Assembly (NCBI RefSeq): GCF_022829465.1
Contig: NZ_JAKSXZ010000143.1
Coordinates: 1-64,000, forward strand
Direction of reading: 5' to 3'
DNA: 64,000 nt
From: Methylobacterium sp. J-067
GTDB taxonomy: Bacteria > Pseudomonadota > Alphaproteobacteria > Rhizobiales > Beijerinckiaceae
Made by a program: the position numbers and the translations under genes
The notes under the pieces: generated by a model
The model's database searches: none
The model's input: only the letters and a program-made list of their open reading frames with translations
Told to the model about the DNA's origin: nothing
In this document: positions 34,230-42,732 of the stretch, piece after piece
Layout of the letters: every line of letters starts with the position of its first letter
Position numbering within the stretch: position 1 is the stretch's first letter

Positions 34230-35104
34230 GCGGCCTCCGCCCGCTGCGGTCCGTCCCCGAGGGCGGAGAGCACCCGGCCAAGGAGGACCCGGGCGAGGTG
34301 CATCCGTGCCGCGGCCGAGAGGGCGTCATCGTCATCGGGGGCGAGATCGGCGGCAAGCGCCGCCTTCGCCGCTGCAATGCTCTCCGGGCCTAGGGATCGA
34401 CCGGCCAGGGCCGACTCGGCCGCCGGAGCCCGCATCGGGGTCGGGCCGACGGAGCAGAAGGCGAGTCTCGCCGTCTCGACGACATCGCCTGAGAAGGCGA
34501 GGTGCGCCGCAAGGCCGACCATCGCGTAGTCGCCCCGGCGCCGGGCGATCTCGTCGAAGCGCATCCGTATGTCGGGGCGGGCGAGCGGAACCCGCACCGC
34601 GGACAGGAGCTCGCCGGGGGCGAGCACGGTCTCGAACAGGTCCCGGAAGTAATCGTCCGCGGCGACGTTCCGCGTTCCGGCGGGCCCGGCGATCTCGATC
34701 ACGGCACCGAGCGCCCGCATGCAGGCCGGCAGCTCGGAGGCCGGATCCGCCAGGGCGAGGCTCCCGCCCATCGTCCCAAGGTTCCGAATCGCCGGATGCG
34801 CCATGAAGGCCGCCGCCTCCGTCAGGATCGGCGCATGGGCGACGATCAGAGGGGAGGACAAGGTCTCGGCGTGACGGGTCAATGCGCCGATCCGCAGGGC
34901 ATCCCCTTCGACGGAGATCCCCCGCAGGGTATCGATCCGGCCGATGTCGATGAGCAAGTCCGGGCCATCCAGGCGCAGGTTGAGGGCCGGCAGGAGGCTC
35001 TGTCCGCCCGCGAGATAGCGCGCCTCGCCCCTACAACCGGCATAGGCCGCAAGCGCCTCCGTGACGCTCGTCACACGGCGGTAATCGAAGGCCCGCGCCT
35101 TCAT
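34226..35104 (-). CDS. Molybdenum hydroxylase FAD subunit (CoxM-like)
   Basis: This 292-residue FAD-binding subunit has the two flavin-binding motifs of the family: YLAGGQSLLPALNLRL and AIRNLGTMGGSLALADPASE, plus the C-terminal CO_deh_flav_C region (FCSVGPTPMRAPAAE). It passes electrons to an acceptor. It is the first gene of the nine-gene operon, with the promoter and twin operators directly upstream and a TetR gene divergent from it. Confidence 0.92.
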   Translation of the reverse strand: MKARAFDYRRVTSVTEALAAYAGCRGEARYLAGGQSLLPALNLRLDGPDLLIDIGRIDTLRGISVEGDALRIGALTRHAETLSSPLIVAHAPILTEAAAFMAHPAIRNLGTMGGSLALADPASELPACMRALGAVIEIAGPAGTRNVAADDYFRDLFETVLAPGELLSAVRVPLARPDIRMRFDEIARRRGDYAMVGLAAHLAFSGDVVETARLAFCSVGPTPMRAPAAESALAGRSLGPESIAAAKAALAADLAPDDDDALSAAARMHLARVLLGRVLSALGDGPQRAEAA

Positions 35105-35146
35105 GTGCGTCCCTCCCAGGCCGCCAGTTGCCGGATCAATCGTTGT

Positions 35147-35160
35147 TGACCACTTGGTTA
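35147..35160. promoter_or_regulatory. Putative TetR operator 1
   Basis: TGACCACTTGGTTA is a near-palindrome (TGACCA..TGGTTA) 43 bp upstream of the coxM start. A second copy lies 51 bp away, so both lie on the same DNA face. Confidence 0.6.
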
Positions 35161-35197
35161 CAAGCTATCGAGGGCCGGAGCGCGCCGTCAAGCGAAA

Positions 35198-35211
35198 TAA
35201 CCAATCGGTCA
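35198..35211. promoter_or_regulatory. Putative TetR operator 2
   Basis: TAACCAATCGGTCA is the inverted form of operator 1 (reverse complement TGACCGATTGGTTA, two mismatches) and ends 6 bp before the TetR start codon, so a bound repressor would block its own gene's translation-start region. Confidence 0.6.
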
Positions 35212-35217
35212 CGAAGC

Positions 35218-35946
35218 ATGGCCCCGACCGTCGACGACCCCGAGTCTCCCAAGGCAAAGAAGATCCGGCGCCGCCTCCCCGCTGCCGAGCGCGAGCAGCA
35301 GATCGTGGAGGCCGCCGCGCAGTTTTTCGCCGAGCACGGACTCGGCGGTCAGACCCGGGAACTGGCGAAGGAACTGGGCATCACCCATTCGGCGATCTTC
35401 CGGTATTTTCCGACCAAGGAGGCGCTGCTCGACCGCGTCTACGAACACGTCTACGTCAAGCGTTGGAATCCGGCCTGGACGGGATTGGTCAGGGATCGGT
35501 CTCAACCGCTCAGTTACAGGATCGTCCGCTTTTACGCGGAATACACCGAGCAAATCTTCGATTTCGTGTGGGTCCGGATCTTCGTCTTCTCAGGTCTGAA
35601 GGGTTACGACATCGCGCCCCGTTACCTCACGATCATCCGCGAGCGGGTCATTCATCCGATTTGCGCGGAGGTCCGGGCCGATCTCGGCCTCCCGGCCCCG
35701 GAGATCGTACCCTTGACGGAGCGGGAAATCGAAGCCGCCTGGGCCATGCATGGGAAGGTATTCTATCTGGCGATCCGCAAATTCGTCTATGGATGGCCTA
35801 TTCCGCAAAATCTCTCGCAGACAATTTCGGATGACGTCATCTCATTCCTAGAAGGATCACGTTTTATCTTCATGGAAAGTGTAAGAAATGCGGCGTCTGA
35901 AAATGTGAAACCACTCGGGAGCGACGCGGGAACACAGTCCGTATAA
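35218..35946 (+). CDS. TetR-family regulator of the molybdenum hydroxylase operon
   Basis: From the ATG at 35218, this 242-residue protein has a TetR DNA-binding domain (REQQIVEAAAQFFAEHG, then TRELAKELGITHSAIFRYFP) and a long helical C-terminus rich in aromatic residues (FDFVWVRIFVFSGLKGYDIA), as in regulators that sense aromatic ligands. It is divergent from the coxMSL-importer operon and faces two operator-like palindromes, so it most likely represses that operon. The ligand is unknown. Confidence 0.88.
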   Translation: MAPTVDDPESPKAKKIRRRLPAAEREQQIVEAAAQFFAEHGLGGQTRELAKELGITHSAIFRYFPTKEALLDRVYEHVYVKRWNPAWTGLVRDRSQPLSYRIVRFYAEYTEQIFDFVWVRIFVFSGLKGYDIAPRYLTIIRERVIHPICAEVRADLGLPAPEIVPLTEREIEAAWAMHGKVFYLAIRKFVYGWPIPQNLSQTISDDVISFLEGSRFIFMESVRNAASENVKPLGSDAGTQSV

Positions 35947-36107
35947 CCGTTTCTGTGCTTTACGATCTGCGGCTTCGAGGCCATGCTGTGGCTGCGGAAG
36001 GGCTTTGGCTTTGCCAGGGCGAACAAAACACGAAAGCGGGAGGGGAGACGCCTGTCTTCGGTCCGCAGCCGAGGTTGCGCCACGCCCCTTACACTCACAT
36101 CGGCCTC

Positions 36108-36923
36108 TCAGGCCGATAAGCCGGTGCTGGGCGTCCTGACCTCGTAGTCGCGCATGCCGGGTCCCGGCCCTCTCATCTCCAGACCGCCCGCATCTCCGAG
36201 AGCCTGGATACGGCCGAACAGAACGATGTCGCTGACCGCTTGGCCCGGTGGGTCAACCTCGACGGCCAGATGGTGCATCGTGCGCCCGATCACTCTCGCA
36301 GCGACTTCCCAGTCTCCCGTGGCTTGGGAGATGAGCGCAGCGTCGAAGTGCGTCAGTGGAGCCGACACCAAGCGGCCGTCGTGCACGATGCGCAATGGGG
36401 CATCCTCGCGCCTCAATGCCGCCCACGCAGCGGCGGCGGCAGCGCACTCGGCCCGTGAGAAGGCGCGTCGCTTGTCCCCCAGGCCAGACGCGACGATGTC
36501 CTCACGACGCATGATCCCGAGCGACCAGGGCCTTCGGATGCCGTCGCGCGTGACGAAATCGAGGTCCGTGGCGTCGATGATGTCGAAGGAACGGCCATTC
36601 ATCCGGAACGCGAATTCGAGAAAACTGGCGTGTTCGCCCGCGTCGCTCTTGCAGACCCAGTAAATGGGATGCACCCGAGCCGAGGTGGCTTCCGCCCAAG
36701 GCTCCTCCACCTCCCGCTGATCGGCGTAGGGATCGGGCCGCAGGACGGCTTTGAGCCAAGCGTGCCGAACATCCGGGTCCGGCGGATTGATGGGGCCGTA
36801 ATTCAGGGAGCCCGAGAGCGCGATGACGCGCGCGTCGTCGCCCTGCGATCGGAGCGCTTCACGGAGGGTATCCGCCCGGCTCACACCCCACGTCACGTGG
36901 ACCATTTCGGCAGCATCGGACAT
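36108..36923 (-). CDS. DUF1835 domain-containing protein
   Basis: This 271-residue protein matches the DUF1835 family with a DUF3658-like C-terminal half: VHVTWGVSRADTLREALRSQ and DDARVIALSGSLNYGPI at the N-terminus (residues 8-50), a WVCKSDAGEHASFLEF region, and the C-terminal VIGRTMHHLAVEVDP. It has no signal or membrane segment. The family's function is not established. The gene stands alone. Confidence 0.75.
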   Translation of the reverse strand: MSDAAEMVHVTWGVSRADTLREALRSQGDDARVIALSGSLNYGPINPPDPDVRHAWLKAVLRPDPYADQREVEEPWAEATSARVHPIYWVCKSDAGEHASFLEFAFRMNGRSFDIIDATDLDFVTRDGIRRPWSLGIMRREDIVASGLGDKRRAFSRAECAAAAAAWAALRREDAPLRIVHDGRLVSAPLTHFDAALISQATGDWEVAARVIGRTMHHLAVEVDPPGQAVSDIVLFGRIQALGDAGGLEMRGPGPGMRDYEVRTPSTGLSA

Positions 36924-37220
36924 CTGCGACCCCCATCGCCGCGCGGTCGTCGGGGCGGCGGAGACATCAGAGTCGCCTTCCGACGTGGCGAGAATGTTAC
37001 CCGCCGGGCCGGCCGTGTAACGTTCTATGACAGCTCACCGAGGGTCCCGCGCAACGGGGCATCCCACAAGCGAAGACCCGTGGAACAGCTTCGTGGACAT
37101 TATCGAAGCTCGTTGGCCGAGGACGCCCGAATTCGTCGGTATAGCAATGTAACCGGGAGGATGCGGTAACGAACTCTGCTGAGTGCCACCAACGCGGCAC
37201 TGAACTGCAGGAGCTCAGAA
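36924..37220. other. Intergenic region before MXKDX gene
   Basis: This contains the divergent promoters for the DUF1835 gene and the MXKDX-repeat gene. I see no convincing operator or RNA element. Confidence 0.35.
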
Positions 37221-37451
37221 ATGACCAATCTGTTCCGTCTCGCCTCAGCCGTCTTCGTGGCGGCCTTGGTGGCCGCGAGCCCGGTGATCGCCGCCGAAGC
37301 CATGGGCAAGGATACGATGGCCAAGGACTCCATGGCCAAAGATTCCATGGGAAAGAAGGATGCGATGGCCAAGGATCACATGGATAAAGACCACATGGCC
37401 AAGGATCACATGGCCAAGGACAGCATGTCCAAGGATCCGATGAAGAAATAG
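37221..37451 (+). CDS. Exported pentapeptide MXKDX-repeat protein
   Basis: This 76-residue protein has a signal peptide (LASAVFVAALVAASPVIAAE) followed by about ten tandem pentapeptides of the form M-x-K-D-x (MGKDT, MAKDS, MAKDH and variants), ending MKK. The mature part alternates Met with charged residues and has no Cys. The repeat family is known from Proteobacteria but its role is not established; the Met-rich sequence could bind copper or act as a methionine-oxidation sink, which is conjecture. One repeat is irregular (MGKKDA). Confidence 0.85.
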   Translation: MTNLFRLASAVFVAALVAASPVIAAEAMGKDTMAKDSMAKDSMGKKDAMAKDHMDKDHMAKDHMAKDSMSKDPMKK

Positions 37452-37759
37452 CATCGAGAGGGTCGTCGGGTGAGCTGTGTTCGGCCGCCCGACCTCCCGC
37501 CCCGTGCAAATCGCCCTCATTGCAAAACCGCGACGGCGTAAGTGACACTCCACACGGCCGGCCGGATCGGTAACCGACCCGCGAAGCGCGGCCGGCGCTC
37601 TGCTGACCGGTGGTTCGATCATTGTTCCAATGCAAATCTCTCGATCCAAAAATTTTAGACGCGAAAGACTATAAAAAATCGGAGGACGACCTCTTCAAGC
37701 CGCCGGGCAACCCCTTACATCATGCACGCGGCGGCGGTGCCGCGAAGGACATGATTACC
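37452..37759. other. Intergenic region
   Basis: It starts with a hairpin (GTCGGG at 37465-37470 with CCCGAC at 37488-37493) that may terminate the MXKDX gene, and includes an AT-richer stretch around 37650-37680 that is likely the promoter of the next gene. Confidence 0.35.
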
Positions 37760-38053
37760 ATGATGAAGCGTGTCGCTATGGCCGCGGTGGCCGCGAGTTC
37801 TCTGCTGGTCGCCAGCCAGGCGGCCGAGGCCAAGGGCTGCATCAAGGGCGCCATCGTCGGCGGCATCGCCGGTCACTACGCCGGGCACGGCGTACTCGGG
37901 GCCTTGGGCGGATGCGCGGCGGGTCGGGCCCTCGCGAACCGGCAGGCGCGGAACCGGCAGGTCGCCCCGCCGATGCGACCGGTGGCGCAGCCCGTGACCG
38001 GCAATGGCATGGCGCGTCCGAGCCAGGGTGCGGGCGGCTACGTCGGCTACTGA
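37760..38053 (+). CDS. Small exported glycine-rich protein
   Basis: This 97-residue protein has a signal peptide (RVAMAAVAASSLLVASQAAEA), a Gly/Ala/His hydrophobic core (GAIVGGIAGHYAGHGVLGALGG) resembling a glycine-zipper segment, and a Gln/Pro/Arg-rich tail. Two Cys flank the core. Three in-frame ATGs occur (37751, 37760, 37763); AAGGA at 37745-37749 is best spaced for 37760. A membrane-associated or lipoprotein-like envelope role is plausible but unproven. Confidence 0.7.
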   Translation: MMKRVAMAAVAASSLLVASQAAEAKGCIKGAIVGGIAGHYAGHGVLGALGGCAAGRALANRQARNRQVAPPMRPVAQPVTGNGMARPSQGAGGYVGY

Positions 38054-38082
38054 TCCCGCCGTCGCGGCGACGCCGGTTTCGT

Positions 38083-40503
38083 TCAGGAGGCGCGGACCAG
38101 AGAGAGAGCCGGGCGGCCACCAGGGGGGTGGCCGCTTCCGGAGACGCCCGATCCGTCGTCCGGATCGGTCATGCGCACGGTCGGCAGGACCAACGCCTCG
38201 ATCCGTTCCACGAGTGATGCGATCTCGGAGGCCGGGCGCGCGGGGCTGTAGAGGAAGCCCTGTGCGATGTCGCAGCGCTTGTCCCTAAGGACGTCGAGCT
38301 GCTGGCGCGTCTCCACGCCCTCCACCGTCACGGTCATCGACAGGGCCCGCGCCATCCGCGCGATCGCCTCCACGACGGCGACCTTCTCGGGCCGCCCCTG
38401 GAGATCGCGGACGAACGAGCGGTCGACCTTGACTTTGTCGAACGGAAATTCGGTCAGGTAGCTCAGGCTCGAATAGCCCGTGCCGAAATCGTCCAGCGCG
38501 ATACGCACGCCCGTCGCGCGGAGGCGGTTCAGGTTCTCCAGCACTTCCGGCCCGTGATCGAGCAGGACCGACTCGGTGATCTCGATCTCGAGCTTGTCCG
38601 GGGCGAGCCCGGTTTCACCGAGGATGGCGGCGACCTCCGCGTGAAAGCCCGGCATCCGGATGTGCAGGGAGGAGATGTTCACGGCAACCCGCAGATCGGG
38701 CCAGCCTCTGGCATCCGTGCAGGCGCGCCGCAATGCCCAGCGGCCGATGTCCACGATGAAGCCGGTCGCCTCGGCGATGGGGATGATCTCCGCCGGCGAG
38801 ACCCAGCCGTCACCGGGCCTGTTCCAGCGCAGCAGGGCCTCGAAGCCGGCGACGCGCCCGCTCCGCATGTCGACCAGCGGCTGGTAGTGCAACTCCATCG
38901 CGTCGGCCGAGAGGGCAACGCGCATGTCCACGTCGAGCTGGCGCTGGCGGACGACCCGCTGCTCCAGCGAGGGGTCGAAGGTGCGCCAGCAGCCCTTGCC
39001 GTCCGCCTTGGCCGCGTACTGGGCGAGGTCGGCGCGCATGAGAAGGGTCTCCGGCGCAATACCCTCGTCGGGCACGTAGGCGATGCCGACGCTGGCTCCG
39101 ATCTCCAGCCGGGCTTCGTCGATCTGGAACGGCCGACTCAGCTCGTCCACGATCCGCGAGGCGAGCGCCTCGGGATCGGAGCACCCGACGTCGCGCACGA
39201 CCATCGCGAATTCGTCGCCACCGAGGCGGAAAACACCGTGCGGACCGCCGATGGCGGTCAGGCGCCCGGCGACCTTTTGCAGGAGGCGGTCGCCGACGAG
39301 ATGGCCGCGGCTGTCGTTGACGGCCTTGAAGCCGTCGAGGTCGAGGTAGAACAGCGCGCTGCTGCGCCCGGTCGAACTGGCTTCGCGGCACAGGGTCGTC
39401 AGCACGTCCTGGAAGCCGCTGCGGTTGGGCAATCCCGTCAGGTTGTCGTGCCCGGCGAGGAAGGCGATGCGGGCCTGCGCCTCCCGGCTCTCGGTCGTGT
39501 CCGACCCCACGCCGCGATAGCCCGCGAAGGCTCCTCCCGCGTCGAGGACGGGCTTGCCGTTGAGCGTGAGCCACCGTGTGCCGCCGTCCGTCTGCAAGCG
39601 GACGGTCCGGTCGCGGAAGGGCGCGCGCGACTCGATGGCGGCGGCGAGCGCTTCGGCGTCCGCGCCATCGCCGTCCGGATGGGCGAACGCCCGCAGGATT
39701 GCCGGCAGCGTCCGGTGGCGAAGCTCTGCGGCGTTCACGCCGAGCAGGCCGGCGAGGTCCGCGCGGGCCTGCCGGATCCGGCCGAGCTTGTCGGTCTCCC
39801 ACAGCCAATCGCGGGTGCCCTCGGAGAAGTCCTTGAGCAGGAAGCCGATGGTCTCGCTCTGCGCCTGCACCGTTACGCGGTCGAGGATGCGCTGGGAGGC
39901 GTGGCGGCAGATCCGGCGCGACGTGAAGAACACGAAGGTCGCATAGAGCGACAGCAACAAGGCGACGTACTGGCCGACCGGACCCTCGCAGCCGGCGAGG
40001 CCGACGAACATGCCCACGACCACCGGCACGACGGCCAGGAGCGCCAGCGAGAAGATCGGACCCACCACGTAGGCATGGGAGATCAGGGCGGCGCAGACGG
40101 CCCCGACCACGAGCCGGTAGGCGTTGTCGAGCTACGGCAACAGGACCGCCGGCATGCTCGCCCAGGCGAGCCCCCGGCCGAGCGCCAGGACATGGAGGAC
40201 GACGAAGGCTTCGCGGGCGACCGCACGCTCACCGAAACGCCCGCTGTAGCGGGCCAGCGCGACGAAGGCCGCCGCGCAGAGGGCGGTCACCGCCGCCGCG
40301 AGGCCGTACAGGTAGGCCTGCGAGGCGATGTTCCATAAGATCCCGGCCAGCATCAGCACGAGGGCGCCCTGCGTCACCGCCGAGTACCGGCCGAGTTGCA
40401 GGGTCTCGGCGAGCATGGTCGCGCGTGTCGCCTCGTGGAGGTGCGCGTCCTCGTCGCGAAGGGGCGCGTCGTCGACGTCCGCCGGCAGGATGATCTCGCT
40501 CAT
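38083..40503 (-). pseudogene. Membrane GGDEF-EAL c-di-GMP protein split by an in-frame amber codon
   Basis: The reading frame encodes an approximately 806-codon protein: N-terminal transmembrane helices (from 40503; VLMLAGILWNIASQAYLYGL and others), a PAS domain (about residues 200-310), a GGDEF domain (RLGGDEFAMVV) and an EAL domain (FEALLRW, EITESVLL, DDFGTGYSSL, KVDRSFV). Both catalytic motifs are intact. A TAG at 40132-40134 interrupts the frame in the membrane region, and the frame is otherwise open on both sides. A GTG at 40110 could restart translation and give a 675-residue protein lacking most helices. Confidence 0.8.
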
Positions 40504-40518
40504 GGAGGTGAACCTCAC

Positions 40519-40812
40519 GCCGCGATCGGCGGCGCTCGAAAGCGGGCCCGGAGTTCTTTCCGGGCGGAAGAGGACGGTTGCCTCCTCGTCACGCCATCAT
40601 GAACGTTGTCCGCTGCGGAACCCTCAAACGGATCGATGAAAGGAGGCTACATCGGCCACTCATCGGATCGAAAACTATTTATTTCGCAACCGGACTGACC
40701 TCTTTCGTGGCAGGAAAATCACCTCCGATGCCGCTGCCGGTCTAATCTGGTCCTCATTGTTACCGAAGATTGTCTCGCCCGCGCGCTGGGCCTGACGACG
40801 CGTCTCAGTCGC
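40519..40812. other. Intergenic region
   Basis: It holds the presumed promoter of the GGDEF-EAL gene on the minus strand and the 3' flank of rsgA. I see no other element. Confidence 0.35.
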
Positions 40813-41847
40813 TCAGCTGTGGGTGCGGTGGCGCCCGCGCGGCCCAACCGATACGGGCGTGTTGTCCCGGTTCTCCTCGGAGAGCTTGCGCCACCGGGCC
40901 AATCGCTCCGGTTTGATCGTGCCTTCGGTGACCGCGGCGGTCACGGCGCAGCCGGGCTCGTGGGCGTGGGTACAGTCGCGGTATCGGCACGAGGGCGCGC
41001 GTTCGACGATCTCGGCAAACACGATGTCGAGCCCCTCCGCGGCGCCACCGAGATGCAGCGTTCGCATTCCCGGCGTGTCGATAACCCAGCCACCGCCGGC
41101 AATCCGATGCAACGAACGGCCGGTGGTCGTGTGGCGTCCCTTCGCGTCATGCTCGCGAATGCCGCCGGTCTCCTGGGGAAGGGCCTGATCGGGACCCGCC
41201 AGCGTGTTCACCAGAGTCGATTTGCCGACACCGGAGGAGCCGACCAGCGCCACGGTCCGTCCCATCCCGCACCACGGAGCCAGCGTGTCGGCAGCCGTGG
41301 GGAGACGGGGATTGACCGTCATCACGGCGAGCCCGCGTTGCAACGCGGACGCTTCACGCTGGTAGCTTTCCAAATTGTCCGTCGTGTCGGCCTTGGTGAG
41401 CAGGAGCACGGGTTGCGTGCCGCCTTGATTGGCCAGGGCCAGGTAGCGCTCCAGGCGCGCGGGATTGAAGTCGGCGTTGCAGGACGTGACGATGAACAGC
41501 GTGTCGACATTGGCCGCCGCAGCTTGAAGCGTTTTGCTGCCTTCCGTGCGTCGTTCCATCACCGTTTGGCGGTCCAGACGGCGATGCAGGGTCCGGGTTT
41601 CGGGATCGACGAGGATCCAATCGCCCACCGTGAAATCGCCCGCGTTGGCACGGACGGCCAGCGTCAACTCGACCGAGCCAGCCTCCGACAGGGCGGTCAG
41701 GCGAGAGCGGTGGATCGCGGCGATCCGCATCGGGGCGAGATCGGCCTCGTGGGGCTCGCGCTGGTCTTCGAAGAAATCTGACCAACCCAGACTTGCAAGG
41801 TCGACAGGTTGGGGGGCGGTCGGATGATCGGTCACGGTCCGGCCCAT
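40813..41847 (-). CDS. rsgA: Ribosome small-subunit GTPase RsgA
   Basis: This 344-residue protein is a circularly permuted GTPase: an OB-fold N-terminus (residues 40-95), then G4 (LLLTKAD) before G1 (GSSGVGKSTLVN) and G3 (DTPGMRTL), and a C-terminal zinc knuckle (CRYRDCTHAHEPGC). RsgA checks late 30S ribosome maturation and releases factors upon GTP hydrolysis. The substitution of the usual NKxD by TKAD is common in RsgA. Length and order match the family. Confidence 0.93.
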   Translation of the reverse strand: MGRTVTDHPTAPQPVDLASLGWSDFFEDQREPHEADLAPMRIAAIHRSRLTALSEAGSVELTLAVRANAGDFTVGDWILVDPETRTLHRRLDRQTVMERRTEGSKTLQAAAANVDTLFIVTSCNADFNPARLERYLALANQGGTQPVLLLTKADTTDNLESYQREASALQRGLAVMTVNPRLPTAADTLAPWCGMGRTVALVGSSGVGKSTLVNTLAGPDQALPQETGGIREHDAKGRHTTTGRSLHRIAGGGWVIDTPGMRTLHLGGAAEGLDIVFAEIVERAPSCRYRDCTHAHEPGCAVTAAVTEGTIKPERLARWRKLSEENRDNTPVSVGPRGRHRTHS

Positions 41848-41881
41848 GACACGCCCTCACGCGCCTGGCCAGCCATCCGCC

Positions 41882-42604
41882 TCATGCTCCGGCGATAGCG
41901 GGGCGCCAGCGGTCGAGCTCGCGGTCGATGGCGCCCTCGGTGGCGCGCAGGAACTCGGCGGTCGGCAGGTTCCGGTCGAGGGTGGCGAGGTAGCTCACCA
42001 CGACGGTGCCGGCCCGGGCCGGGCCGCCGCCGGGCCAGAACAGGCCGGAATTCACGGCGACCGGCACCACCGGCAGGCCGAGGCGGCCGTAGAGCAGTTC
42101 GACGCCGCGCTTGAACCGCACGGGATCGGCCATCTCGCCCCGGGTCCCCTCCGGGAAGATCAGCACCGAGCGGCCCGACGCGACGGCCGCTTGGCATCCC
42201 TCGATCATCGTGCGCAGGGCCTGCGTGCCGTTGGCGCGATCGATGACGATCATCGGCGAGCGGCGCAGGAACCAGCCGACCACGGGAATCGCCAGCAATT
42301 CGCGCTTGGCGATGATGGCGACGTCGGGGACGAGCACGAGGAAGGCCAGGGTCTCCCAGGCGGATTGGTGGTTCGCGACGATCAGGCAGGGTTCGGCGGG
42401 GATGTGCTCCCGCCCCTCCTCGACGTAGTTCAGCCCGACGAGGCGGCGCAGGCCGAAGAGGATGCCGTGGGCCCACAGGCGCGTCGCCGCGCGGATCGGA
42501 CGGGTCGGCGATCCGGCCAGGGCGAAGACCGCCAGCGGCGCGAGGAACAAAGCTGTCCACCCCATCCAGTACGAGGCGAACAGGAAAAACCGGACGCGTG
42601 CCAA
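41882..42604 (-). CDS. plsC: 1-acyl-sn-glycerol-3-phosphate acyltransferase
   Basis: From a TTG at 42604 (GAGGA six bases upstream), this 240-residue membrane enzyme makes phosphatidic acid from lysophosphatidic acid. The N-terminal hydrophobic segment is FLFASYWMGWTALFLAPLAV; the acyltransferase block I is ANHQSAWETL (Glu in place of the common Asp), block III is FPEGTRGEM, and VPVAVNSGLFW is block IV. A much longer open frame upstream is an artefact overlapping the next gene. Confidence 0.85.
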   Translation of the reverse strand: MARVRFFLFASYWMGWTALFLAPLAVFALAGSPTRPIRAATRLWAHGILFGLRRLVGLNYVEEGREHIPAEPCLIVANHQSAWETLAFLVLVPDVAIIAKRELLAIPVVGWFLRRSPMIVIDRANGTQALRTMIEGCQAAVASGRSVLIFPEGTRGEMADPVRFKRGVELLYGRLGLPVVPVAVNSGLFWPGGGPARAGTVVVSYLATLDRNLPTAEFLRATEGAIDRELDRWRPAIAGA

Positions 42605-42732
42605 GGTGGGTCCTCTTGATCGGGCCCGAGCCAGGGCAGATGGTCTGAATAGCGTTTCGCGGCGCGGGACGCACGACGTTTCGGCCGCGATCTGCCGGCT
42701 CGGGCGGTGATCCGCGACGCGATGCCGTCCGA

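Noticed and set aside
26670..35104. Reading the coxMSL operon as an aerobic CO dehydrogenase
   Set aside because: The large subunit lacks the AYxCSFR loop; it has QYRAVGHP, and no coxD/coxE-type maturation genes are adjacent.
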